The notes under the pieces are model-generated. The model worked only from the letters and a program-made list of their open reading frames with translations. It did no database searches and was not told where the DNA came from. Of a stretch of DNA of 64,000 nucleotides, positions 18,101-26,223 are shown one piece after another (position 1 is the stretch's first letter; every line of letters begins with the position of its first letter). The position numbers and the translations under genes were made by a program. The DNA is from UBA1268 sp965662195 (GTDB taxonomy: Bacteria > Planctomycetota > Planctomycetia > Pirellulales > UBA1268). The stretch is from positions 1 through 64,000 of the forward strand of contig CBFIHA010000007.1 of the NCBI GenBank assembly GCA_965662195.1. Direction: 5' to 3'.

Positions 18101-19416
18101 CCCCGGGCGACCATGGGTCAGATGGCCGTCCGGGTGGCGCTCCAGTGCAACGAGGCCGACAGCAGCCTGATCCTCAGCGAAGACAACACCGCCGCCCGGC
18201 TGCTGACCCGGCCCGGTGAGGCGATCTACAACGATGCCAACGGCATGCCCGAAGGCAACAACCCCTTCCAAGTCGTCTGGCTCGGGGAAGAGCGGCGGGA
18301 GCGGTACCTCGGAAAACTCCGGGCGCTGGCCGATTCACGCACCGACATTCCCGCCCTCCCCCGCCTGGTCTTCGACGGCAACGAGGCGGCCGATCCGGCC
18401 GCCAACCGGATGCTGGCCGAACTGCTCGACAGCGGCACGCTTCAGGGGGCGGCCCCACTTACCCCGCAGGCCTGGCTGGGTGACGCCATTGCCATCAAGG
18501 ATCCAACCGTTGCCGCGTTCCGCCGGCAGGGTGGGACCAACCTGTTGATCGTGGGCCAGCGAGAGGACCTGGCGACCAGAATTCTGGCGCTGCCGGCAGC
18601 GACCCACCCCCCGGGGGCACAGTCGGCCGCGCGGCCCGCTTCGTCCTGTTTGAGCCGGCAATCGCCGAAGAGCATCCCGAAACCATGCTCAGCCGCCTGA
18701 CGGAGTTTCTGCCCCATGAGTTCGAGGTGGTCAGTCGTCTCGGGGTGCCGGAGGCCTGCGCCGACCTTGCGGCCGAAGTCCAGCGGCGGCTGGACGGACA
18801 GATCCTGGATGCCGAGAGTGTCTTCGTGGTCATCCGTGACCTGGGCCGGTTCCGCGACATGCGGCGCAATGAAAATGACTTCGGCTTTTCAATGTCAGGG
18901 GACCAGGCGGCCACGCCGGCCCAGAACCTCGTCACCATTCTCAAGGACGGCCCGACCGTCGGCATCCATGCCATCGTCTGGTGCGACTCGCTGACGAACC
19001 TGCAGCGGACGTTTGAGCGGGGCACCCTGAAGGAGTTTGAGCTGCGGGTACTCTTCCAGATGAGCGGCACCGACTCGAGCCAGCTGGTCGAGAGCCCGGT
19101 CGCCGGACGGCTGGGTGAGCAGCGGGCCCTCTACGTCCAGGAAGAAACCGGAACACTGGAGAAGTTCCGGCCCTACCAGTTCCCGAGTGATGAGTGGCTT
19201 GCCGAGGTTTCGTCCAAGCTGCGGGCCCGCCCCCAGGGCACGCCGACCGAACGCCCCAAGGCGACACCAAAACCGGCTGCCCCTGCAGCGGACGATGATG
19301 GTGGCTTTTCACTGAAGCACGGCTTCGGTGCCGACGAGTTCAACTTTGCCAAGATGCTCGATGACCCACCGGCTGACACCAAGCCAGACGATCCGGCCGC
19401 CCCCAACGCCAGCTGA
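15149..19416 (+). CDS. FtsK/SpoIIIE-type membrane ATPase of a type VII-like system (split by a -1 frame change)
   Basis: The frame starting at 15149 runs to a stop at 18698-18700. Homologous sequence continues in the -1 frame (VGRAARFVLFEPAIAEEHPE upstream of ATG 18685) to 19416. Joined at 18607-18613 the product is about 1,422 residues. Order: charged coiled coil (about 20-190), linker, two membrane helices (about 268-325: VAAVVFIVPILLAIVAATAV and AAIAAGLVPLVLGIGGGLVW), second coiled coil (about 335-480), a RecA-like domain without a P-loop, an active domain with Walker A GKTGSGKS (829-836) and Walker B VMLIIDEF (Asp 937), then a degenerate third domain. It resembles EccC/EssC in having serial ATPase domains, but the N-terminal FHA domains are replaced by coiled coils. 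It follows two WXG-like genes and probably energises their export. Confidence 0.85.
18607..18613 (+). other. Candidate -1 slippery heptamer C_CCC_CCG (or indel site)
   Basis: In the upstream frame the codons are CAC CCC CCG GGG GCA. The heptamer at 18607-18613 fits the X_XXY_YYZ pattern with X=Y=C, and five G follow. A -1 slip gives P-P-G-G-T-V-G-R and joins the two coding frames. A missing base in the C6 or G5 run would have the same effect. Confidence 0.4.
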
Positions 19417-19428
19417 CACCGCCGTGGA

Positions 19429-19463
19429 AATTTGCCCACGAACGCGCGAAGCACATGAAGCGA
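19429..19463. repeat. Degenerate HEDTKTRR-type repeat copy
   Basis: AATTTGCCCACGAACGCGCG followed by AAGCACATGAAG resembles the arms at 2177 and 2376. Its reverse-strand translation SLHVLRAFVGKF parallels SLRVLRAFVVNQ at the 2.4-kb arm. It lies in the 12-50 bases after the ATPase stop and touches the probable pxpB start. Confidence 0.4.
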
Positions 19464-19465
19464 CG

Positions 19466-21139
19466 TTGCAGACCTGGTCGTTGGTCGAACCGCTCGGTGA
19501 TACCGCCGTGGTGATCCATGCGAATCAGATCGGTCCTGGCAGCAGGCTGCTCGACTGGCTGCGGCTGATTGCAAAAGTGATTGAAGCGGACGGCCTCGAG
19601 GGGATCACCGATATTGTCCCCTCGCCCGATCGGGTCACGGTGGTCTACAACCCGCTGCTGACGGACAGCCTTGATGGCCTGCTGGCCTCACTCCGCAAAC
19701 TGGTGGCCGCTGCCTCTGCGACTCCTGCTCCGGCGGCCACCTGTCACGACATCCCGGTCTGCTACGGCGGCGATGACGGCCCCGACCTTGCAGCCGTCTG
19801 CCGCCATCACGGAATCAGCCGCGAACGGCTGATTCAGTTGCACACCGAACCCGACTACCTCGTTACGGCCATCGGATTCGTCCCAGGCTTTCCCTACCTG
19901 ACGGGACTTCCGCCCGCCCTCGCCACGCCCCGACTGGCCAGCCCACGCGGCCGCATTCCGGCCGGCTCAGTTGGCATCGGTGGAAGCCAGACCGGAATCT
20001 ATCCATTCGCCACGCCGGGCGGTTGGCAGTTGATCGGTCGCACCGGGTTCCCACTTTTTGATCCAACCGCCAACCCACCGGCCGCCCTTGCGGTGGGTGA
20101 TCGGGTGAAGTTCTGCGCGACGGCTGAAACCCCGGTGGTGCCAAGCAGCACGCCACCGGCCCGCAACGCCGTCCGGTCCCCGATGGTCACAGTGGTTGAG
20201 CCGGGCCTGATGACGACCATTCAGGATCTCGGCCGGCCGGGCCAACGGACCGCCGGCGTCCCGAGCGGCGGCGCCGCCGACATGCTTTCCGCCCAGTTGG
20301 CGAACCTCGCTGTCGGCAACGCGGCAGCAGCCGCGGTGATCGAGTTCACGCTGCTTGGGCCGATCCTCCGATTCGAGGCAGATGCCGTGATTGCGCTCGC
20401 CGGGGCTACGATTGCCAGCCTGCCGGCTCTACGGCCTCTCCTGATCAGGGCGGGCGAAACGCTGGCCCTTGGCCATGTGACCGCTGGCTGCCGGGGCTAC
20501 CTGGCAATCGCCGGCGGCATTGACGCGCCGCTAGTCTTGGGGAGCCGGGCGACTTATCTGCCTGCAGGCTTCGGCGGCCTTGCCGGCCGACCACTGGCGG
20601 CAGGAGATCAGCTCGCCGCTGGTCCGCCACCGGTCTTTCCCAACAGCCTCAGCTGGAGTCTCGATCCTGGCCTCGTACCACTTCCCCCGCAGACTGGCCC
20701 CTGCCGGCTGCGATTCATTCCCGCCGCTGCGGACACCGCTGGACTCAAGTCACTCATCAAAACCGCGTTCCCGGTCAGTTCCAGCAGCGACCGGATGGGC
20801 CTGCGGCTCCGTGGCACTCTTCCGCAGGCTCCGGCCGACAGCACTTCCATTGCGGTGCTCCCGGGCAGCGTCCAACTGCCTCCAGATGGCAATCCGATCC
20901 TGCTGCTGGCCGACGCCCAGACAATCGGCGGCTATGCCGTCGTTGGGCAGGTAATCGCTGCCGATCTGCCGTTGGCCGGCCAGCTACGGCCGGGAGACGA
21001 AATTCAATTCGAGCCGACTACGATCACCACTGCCCACTGGCTGCTCAGGCAGCAGCGGGGACTGCTCGCCACGGTGCAGCGCGGGCTTGCCGCACAGTTC
21101 CAACCTTCCGGGGTTTTGCAAGGAAAATTTCTTAACTGA
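19466..21139 (+). CDS. pxpBC: 5-oxoprolinase subunit B-C fusion (PxpBC)
   Basis: About 557 residues. The N-terminal half is PxpB: VEPLGDTAVVI, VTVVYNP, YLVTAIGFVPGFPYLTGLP, then SPRGRIPAGSVGIGGSQTGI and YPFATPGGWQLIGRT. The C-terminal half is PxpC: VEPGLMTTIQDLGRPGQR, GVPSGGAADMLSAQLANLAV, GYLAIAGGI and a tail with QTIGGYAVVGQVI. With PxpA it hydrolyses 5-oxoproline to glutamate using ATP. Fusion of B and C occurs in other bacteria. The start is uncertain: TTG 19466 is given, with GTG 19424 and TTG 19481 as alternatives, and an intergenic repeat covers the candidate region. pxpA follows after a 142-bp repeat. Confidence 0.9.
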   Translation: MQTWSLVEPLGDTAVVIHANQIGPGSRLLDWLRLIAKVIEADGLEGITDIVPSPDRVTVVYNPLLTDSLDGLLASLRKLVAAASATPAPAATCHDIPVCYGGDDGPDLAAVCRHHGISRERLIQLHTEPDYLVTAIGFVPGFPYLTGLPPALATPRLASPRGRIPAGSVGIGGSQTGIYPFATPGGWQLIGRTGFPLFDPTANPPAALAVGDRVKFCATAETPVVPSSTPPARNAVRSPMVTVVEPGLMTTIQDLGRPGQRTAGVPSGGAADMLSAQLANLAVGNAAAAAVIEFTLLGPILRFEADAVIALAGATIASLPALRPLLIRAGETLALGHVTAGCRGYLAIAGGIDAPLVLGSRATYLPAGFGGLAGRPLAAGDQLAAGPPPVFPNSLSWSLDPGLVPLPPQTGPCRLRFIPAAADTAGLKSLIKTAFPVSSSSDRMGLRLRGTLPQAPADSTSIAVLPGSVQLPPDGNPILLLADAQTIGGYAVVGQVIAADLPLAGQLRPGDEIQFEPTTITTAHWLLRQQRGLLATVQRGLAAQFQPSGVLQGKFLN

Positions 21140-21149
21140 CTGTAACGGA

Positions 21150-21291
21150 TGAGGGGCGGGCCCATGCCAATCGAGCGGCGTCGGAACCTGACCGCAGCCG
21201 GGATGGCGAAGCGAAGGTTCCGTCGAGTAAGTGGAGGGCAGGATGCCCAGAGCGAACGTCCGGCGAGATGGCATGGGCTCGCCCCAACGCT
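21150..21291. repeat. 142-bp dispersed repeat, copy A
   Basis: It aligns without gaps to 39181-39322 with 18 differences counted by hand (about 87% identity), in the same orientation. It begins TGAGGGGCGGG and ends near GGGCTCGCCCC. The minus-strand reading is open and shares SLRHPGC and PTPLDW with copy B. Here it fills most of the gap between pxpBC and pxpA. Confidence 0.85.
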
Positions 21292-21345
21292 CGCCAACCA
21301 ACCGACGAAACTGTCGCAGGACCCGGCGACGAAAGGCAGCTCCGC

Positions 21346-22092
21346 ATGACGAGCCCCAGAACGATCGACCTCAACTGTGACCTCGGCGAGGGGGCTGGCC
21401 ATGACGCGGCGGTGATGCCACTGATCAGTTCAGCCAACATCGCCAGCGGCGGCCATGCCGGTGACCGGCAGTCGATGCTTGAAGCGATCACACTCGCCCG
21501 GGCTCATGGCGTGGCCATCGGCTGCCACCCTGGTCATGCCGATCCAACAACCTTCGGCCGGCAACCGCTGCCGATCGGCCCTGCGGCCGCTGCCGATCTG
21601 GTTGGTTGTCAACTGGCCGGCTTCGCCACTATCGCCGGCGATGACCTGCGGCATCTGAAACTCCATGGTGCCCTCTATCACCAGGTGGGCAGTGACGAAG
21701 CACTCGCCACGGCAGTCAGTCGGCGGCTCGCGACCGACTGGCCTCAGCTGCTACTTTTTGCCGCCGCCGGCAGCCGGCTGGTAGGAATCGCCCGGGCCGA
21801 GGGCCTGCGGGTCGCTGAGGAGGCATTCGCCGATCGTCGCTACGATACCAGCGGCCGGCTCCTCCCCCGAAGCGATACCGAGGCAGTGATCGACGACCCC
21901 GCGACAGTCGCTGCGCAGGCTGTTGCAATTGTTTCGACGGGCCGTATTGTTTCTACTTCCGGCGAAGCGGTTTCCATTACTGCTGACACCCTCTGTATTC
22001 ACGGCGATGGTGACGACCCAGCCGGCTGCCTGCGGGCCATCCGCGCCGCCTTCGCCGCCAACGGCATCACTGTCGGCCCCGCCATCCGCTGA
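21346..22092 (+). CDS. pxpA: 5-oxoprolinase subunit A (PxpA, LamB/YcsF family)
   Basis: A 248-residue protein with the family hallmarks: IDLNCDLGEG at the N-terminus, SSANIASGGHAGD, IGCHPGHADPTTFGR, LRHLKLHGALYHQV, FADRRYDTSGRLLPR and LCIHGDGDDP near the end. It forms the hydrolytic part of the ATP-dependent 5-oxoprolinase with PxpBC, which is encoded directly upstream. The usual order is pxpB-pxpC-pxpA, as here. The ATG at 21346 begins at the conserved core. The frame is open further upstream but that part overlaps the 142-bp repeat and is not coding. AAAGG lies about ten bases before the start. Confidence 0.93.
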   Translation: MTSPRTIDLNCDLGEGAGHDAAVMPLISSANIASGGHAGDRQSMLEAITLARAHGVAIGCHPGHADPTTFGRQPLPIGPAAAADLVGCQLAGFATIAGDDLRHLKLHGALYHQVGSDEALATAVSRRLATDWPQLLLFAAAGSRLVGIARAEGLRVAEEAFADRRYDTSGRLLPRSDTEAVIDDPATVAAQAVAIVSTGRIVSTSGEAVSITADTLCIHGDGDDPAGCLRAIRAAFAANGITVGPAIR

Positions 22093-22188
22093 CCATCAGG
22101 CCGGCGCCGCTGGCACCGACCGCCGGCTTGCCGCCGGTATTCGGCTCGAAGACAATCTGGCAGCACCTTCCCATCCCGGAGCTCGCTG

Positions 22189-24291
22189 ATGAATCGCCCG
22201 ACCATCCTCATCACCTTTGCCCTGCTCCTGCCCAGCCAACTCCTGGGCAGACCGGTTCGCGCTGATCAGGCCGCGCCCTACGACCTGGTGATCTACGGTG
22301 GGACCAGTGCCGGGATTGCCGCCGCCGTGCAGGCCAAACGGATGGAGCTGAGCGTTGTCGTGGTTGGGCCCGACATCCACCTCGGTGGGCTTTCCGCCGG
22401 TGGCCTCGGCTGGACCGACAGTGGCAACAAGGCGGTGATCGGCGGTATCGCACTCGAGTTCTACAAACGGGTCTACAACTATTACGACCAGCCTGAAACC
22501 TGGAGGTGGCAGGACAGGGCAGCCTATGGCAACCGGGGCCAGGGCACGCCCGCCATGGATGGCCAGGGCCGCGCGATGTGGGTCTTTGAGCCACACATTG
22601 CCGAGCAGGTCTTTGAAGACCTCGTCCGAGATAATGCCATCACGGTTCATCGCGACGAGTGGCTCGACCGCTCGGGTGACGGCGTGAGATTGGCAGCTGG
22701 CCGTATCGATTCCATCCGGATGCTCTCGGGCAAGACCTACACAGGCCGGATGTTCATTGACGCCACCTATGAGGGCGACCTGATGGCGGCTGCCGGCGTC
22801 AGCTACACCGTCGGTCGCGAAGCCAACAGTGCCTATGGTGAAACGCTCAATGGGGTGCAGATAAAAAATGCCCGCTCGCACCAATTCGCCAACAACATCA
22901 GCGCCCATCGGGTAGCAGGTGACCGGACCAGTGGCCTGCTGCCCCGGCTCCACGACGGCAGCCCCGGCGTGCAGGGGGCCGGCGACCACCGGGTGCAAGC
23001 GTACAACTTTCGAATGTGCCTCACCCGGGTGCCTGAGAACCGGGTTCCCTTTTCCGAGCCGCCAGGCTACGACCCCGAGCAGTATGAACTGCTGCTGCGG
23101 GACCTGCTTGCCGGTTCGCGGCACATCAAGGGCAAGTTCGACATGCTGCCAAACCTGAAGACTGACACCAACAACCACGGTTCCTTTTCAACTGACAACA
23201 TCGGCATGAACTATGACTATCCCGACGCCAGCTATGACCGCCGCCGGGAGATCGTCGCCGAGCACCGCACCTACCAGCAGGGCTACTGCTACTTCCTTGC
23301 CAACGATCCGCGGGTGCCGGCCGATGTGCGGGAGTGGTACGGCCAGTGGGGGCTGGCCAAGGACGAGTTTGCTGACAATGACCACTGGCCCCATCAGATC
23401 TACGTGCGGGAGGCCCGCCGGATGGTCGGCGATCTTGTCGTCACTGAAAACCAGCTGCGGCGGAGAGTCCCGACCGACCGGCCCATTGGCATGGGGTCGT
23501 ACAACATGGACTCCCACCACGTGCAGCGGTATGTCGACCAGGACGGCTTTGTCCGCAATGAGGGCGACATCCAGGTCAATCCGGGCGGCCCCTACCCGAT
23601 CGACCTGGGGGCGATCCTGCCCCAGCGGGCGGAGTGCCAGAACCTGCTGGTCGTCTGCGCGGTCTCCAGTTCCCACATCGCCTACGGCTCTATCCGGATG
23701 GAGCCGGTCTTCATGATCCTGGGCCAGAGTGCCACAACCGCAGCCGCCCAGGCCCTCGAAGCCAAGGTGGCGGTGCAGGACGTTGACTACGCCCGCCTTG
23801 CCAGCAGGCTCGAGACCGACGGCCAGGTGCTTCGTTACGACAATCAGCAACCGCACGACAGCGTCGGAATCGCAACAGAGACCATTCAGGGCATTGTCGT
23901 CGATGATGAGCAGACGATCCGAACCGGATCATGGGAACACTCGACCAGCCTGAAACCTTTCCTCAATCGGGGCTATCGCCATGACGGGAATGCCGAGAAG
24001 GGCGGCCGAAGCATCGCTTTTCAAACAAAGCTCCCACCGGGCCGCTACAACGTTCGCCTTGCCTACACAGCAAATAAAAATCGGGCAACCAACGTCCCGG
24101 TCACGATCTTTCACTCGACCGGCGTGAAAACGCAACACATGAACCAGCAGCGGTCGCCCGCTGCAGACGAGCCATTTTATTCCCTTGGGACTTTCACCTT
24201 CGGGGACACCGCCAAGGTGGAGGTGTCAAATGCCGGCACCGATGGCTATGTCATTGCTGACGCTGTCGTGTTTCTGCCCGTGAGCCCGTGA
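22189..24291 (+). CDS. Secreted FAD-dependent oxidoreductase with golvesin-like C-terminal domain
   Basis: A 700-residue protein with a signal peptide (cleavage near residue 26). The FAD Rossmann motif is YDLVIYGGTSAGIAAAVQA, followed by LGGLSAGGLGWTD and the family mark ATYEGDLMAAAGVSYTVGRE. This is the FAD_oxidored type (PF12831). After about residue 560 comes a beta-rich domain (RYNVRLAYTANKNRATNVPV, DGYVIADAVVFLP) typical of golvesin/xanthan-lyase C-termini, which are adhesion or binding modules. Substrate unknown; planctomycetes carry many such genes with sulfatases. It is a paralogue of the protein at 26220, which shares the YEGDLMAAAG block. Confidence 0.88.
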   Translation: MNRPTILITFALLLPSQLLGRPVRADQAAPYDLVIYGGTSAGIAAAVQAKRMELSVVVVGPDIHLGGLSAGGLGWTDSGNKAVIGGIALEFYKRVYNYYDQPETWRWQDRAAYGNRGQGTPAMDGQGRAMWVFEPHIAEQVFEDLVRDNAITVHRDEWLDRSGDGVRLAAGRIDSIRMLSGKTYTGRMFIDATYEGDLMAAAGVSYTVGREANSAYGETLNGVQIKNARSHQFANNISAHRVAGDRTSGLLPRLHDGSPGVQGAGDHRVQAYNFRMCLTRVPENRVPFSEPPGYDPEQYELLLRDLLAGSRHIKGKFDMLPNLKTDTNNHGSFSTDNIGMNYDYPDASYDRRREIVAEHRTYQQGYCYFLANDPRVPADVREWYGQWGLAKDEFADNDHWPHQIYVREARRMVGDLVVTENQLRRRVPTDRPIGMGSYNMDSHHVQRYVDQDGFVRNEGDIQVNPGGPYPIDLGAILPQRAECQNLLVVCAVSSSHIAYGSIRMEPVFMILGQSATTAAAQALEAKVAVQDVDYARLASRLETDGQVLRYDNQQPHDSVGIATETIQGIVVDDEQTIRTGSWEHSTSLKPFLNRGYRHDGNAEKGGRSIAFQTKLPPGRYNVRLAYTANKNRATNVPVTIFHSTGVKTQHMNQQRSPAADEPFYSLGTFTFGDTAKVEVSNAGTDGYVIADAVVFLPVSP

Positions 24292-24351
24292 TCCACGCCG
24301 GCTATTGGGGTTGGTGCCTGCCGCGTCGACTGAAATGTTTCTCTGGGTCAA

Positions 24352-26223
24352 TCATCGTGGCACGGGCTCCCGGGGCAACGTGACCGATTCGGCATAAACC
24401 AGGTTCCCCGTCCGGCCTTCGTGATATTTGAAAATGACCTGGGGATGCGGGAATGCAACACGTCGTTTACCGCCCAACTGTCGTGGCATGTTAAAGACAT
24501 TGTTGACCTGCACCACTAAATAATGGGGATAGAGCCGCTGGAGCCTTGAAAGATCGGGCAGGATGTAGGTTGACCAGCGGATGTCACAGCTTCGATTCCC
24601 AGATAGAAAGTTCCCTGTTGCCGGCCGGTCGGCCTCATCAAGGCAGGGCACATGATTGACCGAATTGTGCGGGCCCGAGCAGAACTCCCAGACGCGATCG
24701 GTGATTTTGATCGCGAAACTGTTGTGCAGGTCACCCGTCATCACAAAGACCGGTCTGGCAAGTGTTTCCCAGAAATTGATCAGCTTCTCCCGCTCATCCA
24801 GGAACGCCGTCCAGGCCTCTTCCTTGTTGGCCGCCGCCTCAAACCCGCCGGCTCCTGCGTGTGGAATCATGAAAGGTACCGACGAAATCACGAAGAAGAA
24901 ATCTGCGTCACTTGCTCGCATCTCCGCGATCAACCACTCCCGTTGGTCATCGCCCAGCATCGTCAGCCCTGGCTGAGCCGGTAGCCGAGTATCGTGCATC
25001 TGACGGGCGCCGCGGGTGTCGAGCAGAAAAAATTCACAGTTGGCGACCCGAAAACTGCCGTAACTTCTGCGGCCGATCGAATAAGCAGCCTCACCATCTG
25101 ATACTGCCGGTGGCCTGATTCGCAGCCGATTGGAGTCGAGCACCTCGACCACCTCGTAGACGCGGGCATTGGGATCACCGAGTGAATCCTCATCAAACTT
25201 GAGGTCGTTGACACCCGCCTCTGCCGTCCCCCAGTGAACATGGAGATTGAGCATTTCGCTGAGCGGCAAGCGGTTGAAGTCCGCGGCAGCGTCAGTCAAT
25301 ACGTCGCTACCAGCTTGCAATTCCGCCCTCCCATGGTGGACATCATGGGGAAAGGCTGCCGGGCTGGCCCAGCCGAGGTAATCAAGCCATGCCCGCGTGC
25401 CAATATCGCGAAAAACCGCCCGCCGGTCACGTCGCCCAATGCTGCCGGCTCCCCAGATGTCATTGACCAGTTCATGATCATCAAAGGTGAAGACGCCGGG
25501 AACCTGGCGATGCCAGGCCGACAAATTGGTTCCCCGGTCGAGATAGAGCCGGTAATTTTCCCAGACACCGACAATGGTGGGCATGTCGCGGACGACCTTT
25601 GGGAGCGGTTCGGTCGCAACCCCTTGCCGTTCGGCCCAGGTTGCCACCGGCGTTGTCCTGAGCTCCTCATAAAGCCAATCTCCGTTCATGATTTGAAAGT
25701 CAACCTCCTCTGCATGCTGCTCCAGCAGCGTCGCGTACGTAGGCAGGCTCGGGCCGATCCCATGCAGGGGGTTTTGATTGGCACACGAACCGATGGCGAA
25801 TGAGAAGTTGAACAATCCTCGTGGGTTGTGTTCAGGGGCACGGATGGCTGAGGCGTCGGGAAGAGTCCTACACCGAGCCGGCGGCCCCGCTGGGTTACCA
25901 CCCAGGAAGGCCTGGATGACATACGTTGTATCGCTCTCCAGATCGGTCAGCACCGTCCAGCCGGTGAAGTCATGGGCAGCTGTCGTCTGAATGGTTTCTG
26001 AAACGTTGTTAAGGTTGGCCGAATCGGTTCCGAAGCGAAATTCAAGATCTGCCGGGCCACCGGTTCGGCCCCAGACCCGGACTGACCGGGCGGTCGCCTG
26101 ACCCAGCATCGGGCCATGCGTGAGGACCGGGTCGGCGGCGTGAACAGCCGCGGCCCCAAGTATGGCCATGCTGAACCACAGTCGATTGACACCGCGACCG
26201 GAAATCGAACGCTTCAGTTTCAT
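24352..26223 (-). CDS. PhoD-like alkaline phosphatase
   Basis: A 623-residue exported protein (signal peptide ending near AVHAAD). An N-terminal Ig-like PhoD_N region (THGPMLGQATARSVRVWGRT) precedes the metallophosphoesterase core: FSFAIGSCANQN, FQIMNGDWLYEEL, GVFTFDDHELVNDIWGAG and FVMTGDLHNSFAIKI supply the Fe/Ca-binding Asp, Asn and His residues. It would release phosphate from mono- or diesters outside the inner membrane. Its start overlaps the stop of the upstream FAD-oxidoreductase gene (ATGA, 26220-26223), so the two are coupled. No Pho box was identified upstream of the pair. Confidence 0.88.
   Translation of the reverse strand: MKLKRSISGRGVNRLWFSMAILGAAAVHAADPVLTHGPMLGQATARSVRVWGRTGGPADLEFRFGTDSANLNNVSETIQTTAAHDFTGWTVLTDLESDTTYVIQAFLGGNPAGPPARCRTLPDASAIRAPEHNPRGLFNFSFAIGSCANQNPLHGIGPSLPTYATLLEQHAEEVDFQIMNGDWLYEELRTTPVATWAERQGVATEPLPKVVRDMPTIVGVWENYRLYLDRGTNLSAWHRQVPGVFTFDDHELVNDIWGAGSIGRRDRRAVFRDIGTRAWLDYLGWASPAAFPHDVHHGRAELQAGSDVLTDAAADFNRLPLSEMLNLHVHWGTAEAGVNDLKFDEDSLGDPNARVYEVVEVLDSNRLRIRPPAVSDGEAAYSIGRRSYGSFRVANCEFFLLDTRGARQMHDTRLPAQPGLTMLGDDQREWLIAEMRASDADFFFVISSVPFMIPHAGAGGFEAAANKEEAWTAFLDEREKLINFWETLARPVFVMTGDLHNSFAIKITDRVWEFCSGPHNSVNHVPCLDEADRPATGNFLSGNRSCDIRWSTYILPDLSRLQRLYPHYLVVQVNNVFNMPRQLGGKRRVAFPHPQVIFKYHEGRTGNLVYAESVTLPREPVPR

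Noticed and set aside
18685..19416. A separate small gene starting at ATG 18685
   Set aside because: Coding sequence in the same frame continues upstream of that ATG (ARFVLFEPAIAEEHPET), so it is the C-terminal part of the ATPase rather than an independent gene.
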